Source: Rhodoferax sp. (GTDB lineage: Bacteria > Pseudomonadota > Gammaproteobacteria > Burkholderiales > Burkholderiaceae_C). Taken from it: a stretch of 8,624 nt of DNA. A program made the position numbers and the translations under genes. The first letter of the stretch is position 1. Each line of letters begins with the position of its first letter. Location of the stretch: assembly GCA_021731215.1 (NCBI GenBank), contig JAKFXU010000017.1, positions 1 to 8,624 on the forward strand, written 5' to 3'. Shown here piece by piece: positions 5,175-8,624 of this stretch. A model generated the notes under the pieces. That model saw nothing but the letters and a program-made list of their open reading frames with translations. It searched no databases and was not told the DNA's origin.

Positions 5175-7331
5175 ATGACAAATTCAAAATTTTCCTGCCG
5201 CCTGCTGGTTGCTACCTTTCTAATAGCGATTGGCGCACTAACGACACCGGCCCGCGCCCAAAATGCCGCCAGCTCCGTATTCAGCACGGATCAAGTGCGC
5301 GCCGAACTGATGGCCCATGCGCCGGACGGGGCCGGCCCCGGCAAAACGGTGTGGCTGGGGCTGCAGTTGGCGCACCAGGCGGGATGGCACTCCTACTGGA
5401 AGAATTCGGGCGACTCCGGCCTGCCGACCAAGCTGGAGTGGACCCTGCCAGCCGGCGTGCTGGCCGGCGACATTGCCTGGCCCCTGCCCCAACGGTTTAC
5501 CCTGGGCAACCTGGTCAACTACGGTTACGGCGGCACGATGCTGTTGCCGGTGCCGCTCACCATCACGCCGGACTTCAAGCCGGCGCTGCTCAACAGCGAG
5601 ATCGAGCTCAAACTCAAGGCCAGTTGGCTGGTGTGTCGCGAGGTATGCATCCCCGAGGATGGCGAATTTGCACTGCGCTTGCCGCTGCGCGGCTCCACCG
5701 CGCTCAATGGCGCCGCCTTTGATGCCAGTCTGAAATCGCAGCCCACCCCCTTGCGTGGCGACAGCCAGGTGGAAGTGGATGGCAACAGCCTCAAGCTATC
5801 GGTCGCCGGGCTGCCCAGCGCGCTGCAGGGCAAGACGCTGGAGTTGTTCCCGGAATTGTCCGGCGTGATCGAAACCTCCGCCCCATGGACTCAAAACTGG
5901 CAGGGCGCGCTGTGGACCGCCCAGGTGCCCCTGTCCAGTATGCGCAGCCAAAGCCCGACGCTGATGCCCCTGGTGCTGACCGCCAACGACAACGGCCAGT
6001 TCCAGGGCTTTGTCACCCAGGCCAAGGTGGTGGGCAGCTGGCCCCCGGTGGTGGCGATCCAGTCTCTGTCGCCGGCGCCGGTCAAGGCGAACGCCGACCC
6101 GGGGGCATCACCGGTCGGCTCCGCGCTACCCTTGAGCTTGTGGGTGGCGCTGGCGGGCGCGCTGATCGGCGGCCTGATCCTCAACCTGATGCCCTGCGTG
6201 TTCCCGGTGCTGGCGATCAAGGTGATGAGCTTCAGCCGCCATGCCGATGACCGGCGCGGCCACCGCATCAGCGGCCTGGCCTACAGCGCCGGCGTGGTGC
6301 TTTCCTTTGTAGCGCTGGGCGCCTTGCTGCTGGGCCTGCGCAGCGCCGGCGAGCAACTGGGTTGGGGCTTTCAGTTGCAGTCGCCGGCAGTGGTGGCGGC
6401 GCTGGCGGTGTTGTTCACGGTGATGGGGCTGAATCTGGCGGGGGTGTTTCATTTTGGCCAGTTCCTGCCCAGCCGCGTGCTGCTGCTCGAGTCAAAAAAC
6501 CCGGCCGCCAACGCGTTTTTGTCCGGCGTGCTGGCGGTGGCGGTAGCCTCGCCCTGCACCGCTCCGTTCATGGGCGCCTCGCTCGGGCTGGCACTGGGTT
6601 TGCCAGCCCTGCAGGCCTTGCTGATTTTTGCCACCCTTGGCGTCGGCATGGCCCTGCCCTTTCTGGCCGCCAGCCTGATCCCGTCGGCGGCCCGGCTGCT
6701 GCCGCGCCCGGGCGCCTGGATGGAGACCTTTCGCCACGCCATGGCGTTCCCGATGTTTGCCACCGTGGTCTGGCTGGTGTGGGTGCTGGGCCAGCAAAGT
6801 GGCATTGACGGCGCCGGCGCGCTGCTGGCGCTGCTGCTGGCCTTGAGTCTGGTGTTGTGGGCCTTTACCCTGGCCGGGCGCGGTCGGATCATCGCTGCGA
6901 CCCTTTCGCTCGCCTCGTTCGGCTTGTTGGCCGGTGCCATCGGCCCCTTTGTTGTCAAACCGGTCAATGCCAGTAGCGCCCCCACGGCGGGCGAGCGCTG
7001 GCAGGCTTGGGCACCTGGACGGGTTGAGCAGTTCCTGGCGACCGGTTCGCCGGTGTTTGTGGATTTCACCGCCGCCTGGTGCGTGACCTGCCAGTACAAC
7101 AAGAAAACCACGCTGACCGACGCCGGGGTGCTGGCCGACTTCGACGCCAAGAAAGTCGTCCTGCTGAGCGCCGACTGGACCCGGCGCGACCCGGCCATTG
7201 GCGCGGCGCTGGCCCAACTAGGGCGCAACGGCGTGCCCGTCTATGTGATCTACCAAAACGGCCACGCCCCGGTGCTGTTGTCCGAAATTCTGACCGTCAA
7301 CGAAGTGCGCTCGGCGCTGGCCCGGCTGTAA
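5175..7331 (+). CDS. dsbD: DsbD/ScsB-type thiol:disulfide interchange protein
   Basis: A 718-residue inner-membrane reductase that passes electrons from cytoplasmic thioredoxin to periplasmic partners such as isomerases or cytochrome c maturation proteins. A signal peptide (hydrophobic 10-22, ending ARA-QN near 28) precedes a large periplasmic domain (about 30-315) with WHSYWKNSGDSGLP and the cysteine pair C154/C158 in WLVCREVCIP. The membrane domain (about 320-595, roughly eight segments) carries C341 in LMPCVFP and C461 in ASPCTAPF. The C-terminal thioredoxin domain has C636/C639 in AAWCVTC. All three redox pairs are present. The N-terminal domain is about twice the size of the E. coli DsbD alpha domain, so this is the ScsB-like branch; scsB would be an equally fair symbol. 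No clear Shine-Dalgarno precedes the ATG. The stop is 2 bp before the next start, implying one transcript with the CoA-binding gene. Confidence 0.92.
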   Translation: MTNSKFSCRLLVATFLIAIGALTTPARAQNAASSVFSTDQVRAELMAHAPDGAGPGKTVWLGLQLAHQAGWHSYWKNSGDSGLPTKLEWTLPAGVLAGDIAWPLPQRFTLGNLVNYGYGGTMLLPVPLTITPDFKPALLNSEIELKLKASWLVCREVCIPEDGEFALRLPLRGSTALNGAAFDASLKSQPTPLRGDSQVEVDGNSLKLSVAGLPSALQGKTLELFPELSGVIETSAPWTQNWQGALWTAQVPLSSMRSQSPTLMPLVLTANDNGQFQGFVTQAKVVGSWPPVVAIQSLSPAPVKANADPGASPVGSALPLSLWVALAGALIGGLILNLMPCVFPVLAIKVMSFSRHADDRRGHRISGLAYSAGVVLSFVALGALLLGLRSAGEQLGWGFQLQSPAVVAALAVLFTVMGLNLAGVFHFGQFLPSRVLLLESKNPAANAFLSGVLAVAVASPCTAPFMGASLGLALGLPALQALLIFATLGVGMALPFLAASLIPSAARLLPRPGAWMETFRHAMAFPMFATVVWLVWVLGQQSGIDGAGALLALLLALSLVLWAFTLAGRGRIIAATLSLASFGLLAGAIGPFVVKPVNASSAPTAGERWQAWAPGRVEQFLATGSPVFVDFTAAWCVTCQYNKKTTLTDAGVLADFDAKKVVLLSADWTRRDPAIGAALAQLGRNGVPVYVIYQNGHAPVLLSEILTVNEVRSALARL

Positions 7332-7333
7332 CC

Positions 7334-7747
7334 ATGTCTGAAGCTGAAGCCATCGACCATATCCTGCGAACCTGCCGCACTGTGGCCGTGGTCGGCCTGT
7401 CGCCCAAGCCGCACCGCGCCAGTTTTGACGTAGCGCGCTACCTGCAGGCCCATGGCTGGCGCATCATTCCGATCAATCCCAGCGCCGACCAAATACTGGG
7501 TGAAAAAGCCTACCCGAGCCTGCTGGAGGCGGCCAAGCACGAACGCTTCGAACTGGTGAACTGTTTTCGCAATAGCGCTGACATCCCGCCCATCGTGGAT
7601 GACGCCATCGCCATCGGCGCCCAAGCGCTGTGGCTGCAACTGGGCATCGAACATGCCGAGGCCGCCGGCAAGGCGCGCGCGTCCGGCCTGCGGGTGGTGC
7701 AGAACCGCTGCCTCAAGATTGACCATGCCGCCTACGAAAGAATCTAA
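7334..7747 (+). CDS. CoA-binding domain protein, YccU-like
   Basis: A 137-residue single-domain Rossmann protein of the CoA_binding family. Residues 18-30 (VAVVGLSPKPHRA) form the first strand and nucleotide loop; YLQAHGWRIIPINP (about 37-50) and ALWLQLGIEHAEAAGKARASG (about 97-117) are family-typical, ending in VVQNRCLKIDH. Relatives such as E. coli YccU bind CoA in structures, but no reaction is established. I chose ATG 7334, 2 bp after the reductase stop, because it begins the conserved domain. The longer frame back to 7079 merely overlaps reductase codons. There is no Shine-Dalgarno, so translation is probably coupled to the upstream gene. Whether the pairing with a disulfide reductase is functional, for example CoA-thiol redox sensing, is speculation. 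Confidence 0.9.
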   Translation: MSEAEAIDHILRTCRTVAVVGLSPKPHRASFDVARYLQAHGWRIIPINPSADQILGEKAYPSLLEAAKHERFELVNCFRNSADIPPIVDDAIAIGAQALWLQLGIEHAEAAGKARASGLRVVQNRCLKIDHAAYERI

Positions 7748-7766
7748 GCGAAGCCAGTTCAGCCGG

Positions 7767-7795
7767 GTAGGGTGGGCAAAGCGCAGCGTGCCCAC
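7767..7795 (+). repeat. Solitary GTAG-headed REP sequence
   Basis: This is identical over 29 bp to the left arm of the REP doublet in MITE copy 1: GTAG, then GGTGGGCA, a 10-nt loop and TGCCCAC. It stands alone between the CoA-binding gene (stop 7745-7747) and hemE (start 7875), with no inverted partner and no MITE ends nearby. The hairpin has no T tract after it, so it is not an intrinsic terminator, though it could stabilise the 3' end of the upstream message. Confidence 0.8.
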
Positions 7796-7862
7796 GGTGC
7801 CCCGATGAACGCCGCACAGCAGCAGCCACCATCCCGACGTGCCGCCTGCCGTGTGTTACTGC

Positions 7863-7874
7863 GACAATTGCGGC
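7863..7874 (+). promoter_or_regulatory. Weak -10-like element at the hemE start
   Basis: GACAAT (7863-7868) ends 6 nt before the hemE ATG, the same spacing as at three other starts here, but it matches the -10 consensus at only 4 of 6 positions. There is no Shine-Dalgarno. The 127-bp gap between the previous stop and hemE otherwise holds only the REP sequence. Confidence 0.25.
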
Positions 7875-8624
7875 ATGAACAATCCAGCCAACCCCAGCGC
7901 CTTTGCGCCGCTCAAGAACGACACTTTCATCCGCGCCTGCCTGCGCCAGGCCACTGACCACACCCCGGTCTGGCTGATGCGCCAGGCCGGGCGATATTTG
8001 CCAGAGTACCGCGCCACCCGCGCCAAAGCCGGCAGCTTCATGGGCCTGGCGACCAACACCTATTTCGCCACCGAAGTGACGCTGCAGCCGCTGGAACGCT
8101 ACCCGCTGGACGCGGCGATTCTGTTCAGCGACATTCTCACCGTGCCCGACGCCATGGGCCTGGGCTTGAGCTTTGCCCTGGGTGAAGGCCCCAAGTTTGC
8201 CCACCCGATCCGCGACGAAGCCGCAGTGGCCAAACTGGCGGTACCGGACATGGACAAGCTGCGCTACGTGTTTGATGCCGTGACCTCGATTCGCAAGGCG
8301 CTCAATGGCCGGGTGCCGCTGATTGGTTTCTCCGGCAGTCCCTGGACGCTGGCCTGCTACATGGTGGAAGGCGCGGGTTCGGACGACTACCGCCTGGTCA
8401 AGACCATGATGTACAGCCGCCCCGACCTGATGCACAAGATGCTGCAGATCAACGCCGACGCCGTGGCACTGTACCTCAATACCCAAATTGAGGCCGGCGC
8501 CCAGGCCGTCATGATCTTCGACAGCTGGGGCGGCGTGCTGGCCGACGGCGCCTTCCAGGAATTCAGCCTGGCCTATACCGCCCGCGTGCTGGCGCAGGTC
8601 AAAAAAGAGCACAACGGGGTGCGC
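7875..8624 (+). CDS. hemE: Uroporphyrinogen decarboxylase, 5' part
   Basis: The first 250 codons of HemE, open to the window edge; the family is about 350-365 residues, so roughly 70% is present. The enzyme decarboxylates the four acetate side chains of uroporphyrinogen III to give coproporphyrinogen III in cytoplasmic haem synthesis. Visible signatures are [14 protein letters not shown] (33-46), whose arginines bind substrate carboxylates, [12 protein letters not shown] (84-95) with the catalytic aspartate D86, [16 protein letters not shown] (151-166) and IFDSWGG. The ATG at 7875 gives the normal short N-terminal extension before the conserved LKNDTFIRA. The gap of 127 bp from the previous gene, with a REP in it, suggests a separate transcription unit. 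Nothing in the visible part looks damaged. Confidence 0.96.
   Translation, partial: MNNPANPSAFAPLKNDTFIRACLRQATDHTPVWLMRQAGRYLPEYRATRAKAGSFMGLATNTYFATEVTLQPLERYPLDAAILFSDILTVPDAMGLGLSFALGEGPKFAHPIRDEAAVAKLAVPDMDKLRYVFDAVTSIRKALNGRVPLIGFSGSPWTLACYMVEGAGSDDYRLVKTMMYSRPDLMHKMLQINADAVALYLNTQIEAGAQAVMIFDSWGGVLADGAFQEFSLAYTARVLAQVKKEHNGVR

Noticed and set aside
6449..7228. Two long minus-strand frames opposite the reductase gene
   Set aside because: They overlap each other and the well-supported membrane and thioredoxin domains of the reductase; no recognisable motifs.
7079..7333. Upstream extension of the CoA-binding frame to 7079
   Set aside because: It overlaps the thioredoxin domain of the reductase in another frame; homology begins at the ATG at 7334.
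7767..7795. Hairpin considered as an intrinsic terminator for the reductase/CoA-binding operon
   Set aside because: No T tract follows on the plus strand, and identity to the REP arms explains the hairpin.
7713..8612. 299-codon minus-strand frame opposite hemE
   Set aside because: Shadow of hemE; composition is His/Gln/Gly-rich and it crosses the REP and intergenic region.
1..8624. CRISPR arrays, tRNA or rRNA genes
   Set aside because: No regularly spaced direct repeats and no tRNA- or rRNA-like sequence were seen; the only repeats are the two MITE copies and three REP units.

Overview
The window looks like chromosome from a betaproteobacterium, most likely Comamonadaceae (Rhodoferax/Polaromonas-like). 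This rests on GC-rich coding, the style of the housekeeping proteins, and a REP-type repeat; it is an inference, not a database result. Six genes appear intact or run off the window edge: a B12-binding/radical SAM protein (17-1672, minus), a ribbon-helix-helix antitoxin (2913-3263, minus), an alanyl-tRNA editing protein (4338-5105), a DsbD/ScsB-type thiol:disulfide reductase (5175-7331), a CoA-binding YccU-like protein (7334-7747) and the first 250 codons of hemE (7875-end).

The accessory part is about 2.6 kb (roughly 1690-4315) between the radical SAM gene and the alanyl-tRNA editing gene. It is the wreck of a type I restriction-modification operon. hsdM (1690-2884) carries a 255-bp element insertion, a 1-bp frameshift, an in-frame deletion that removes the catalytic NPP[FY] region, and a truncated 3' end. 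hsdR (from about 3829) survives only as its N-terminus, with a nonsense codon and a 234-bp insertion of the same element family; no hsdS is visible. Between the two remnants, on the minus strand, sits a toxin-antitoxin pair. Its toxin reading frame is broken by one extra A in an A7 run, while the antitoxin is intact.

The two insertions are copies of one small non-coding element. They share 17-bp perfect terminal inverted repeats (CCTAGAAACCGCAGTTG), and the hsdR copy has a perfect 5-bp target duplication, which suggests a MITE moved by an IS1380-type transposase. The ends are shared but the cores differ. One core is a perfect 29-bp inverted repeat made of two REP-like units, each with a GTAG head and a 7-8 bp stem. 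A third, solitary copy of that REP unit lies between the CoA-binding gene and hemE.

Right of the scar the genes all run on the plus strand. The reductase and CoA-binding genes are separated by 2 bp and are probably co-transcribed. Several starts (radical SAM, hsdM, alanyl-tRNA editing protein, and more weakly hemE) lack a Shine-Dalgarno sequence and have a -10-like hexamer ending exactly 6 nt before the ATG, the geometry expected for leaderless mRNAs. The antitoxin, by contrast, has a clear AGGAG.
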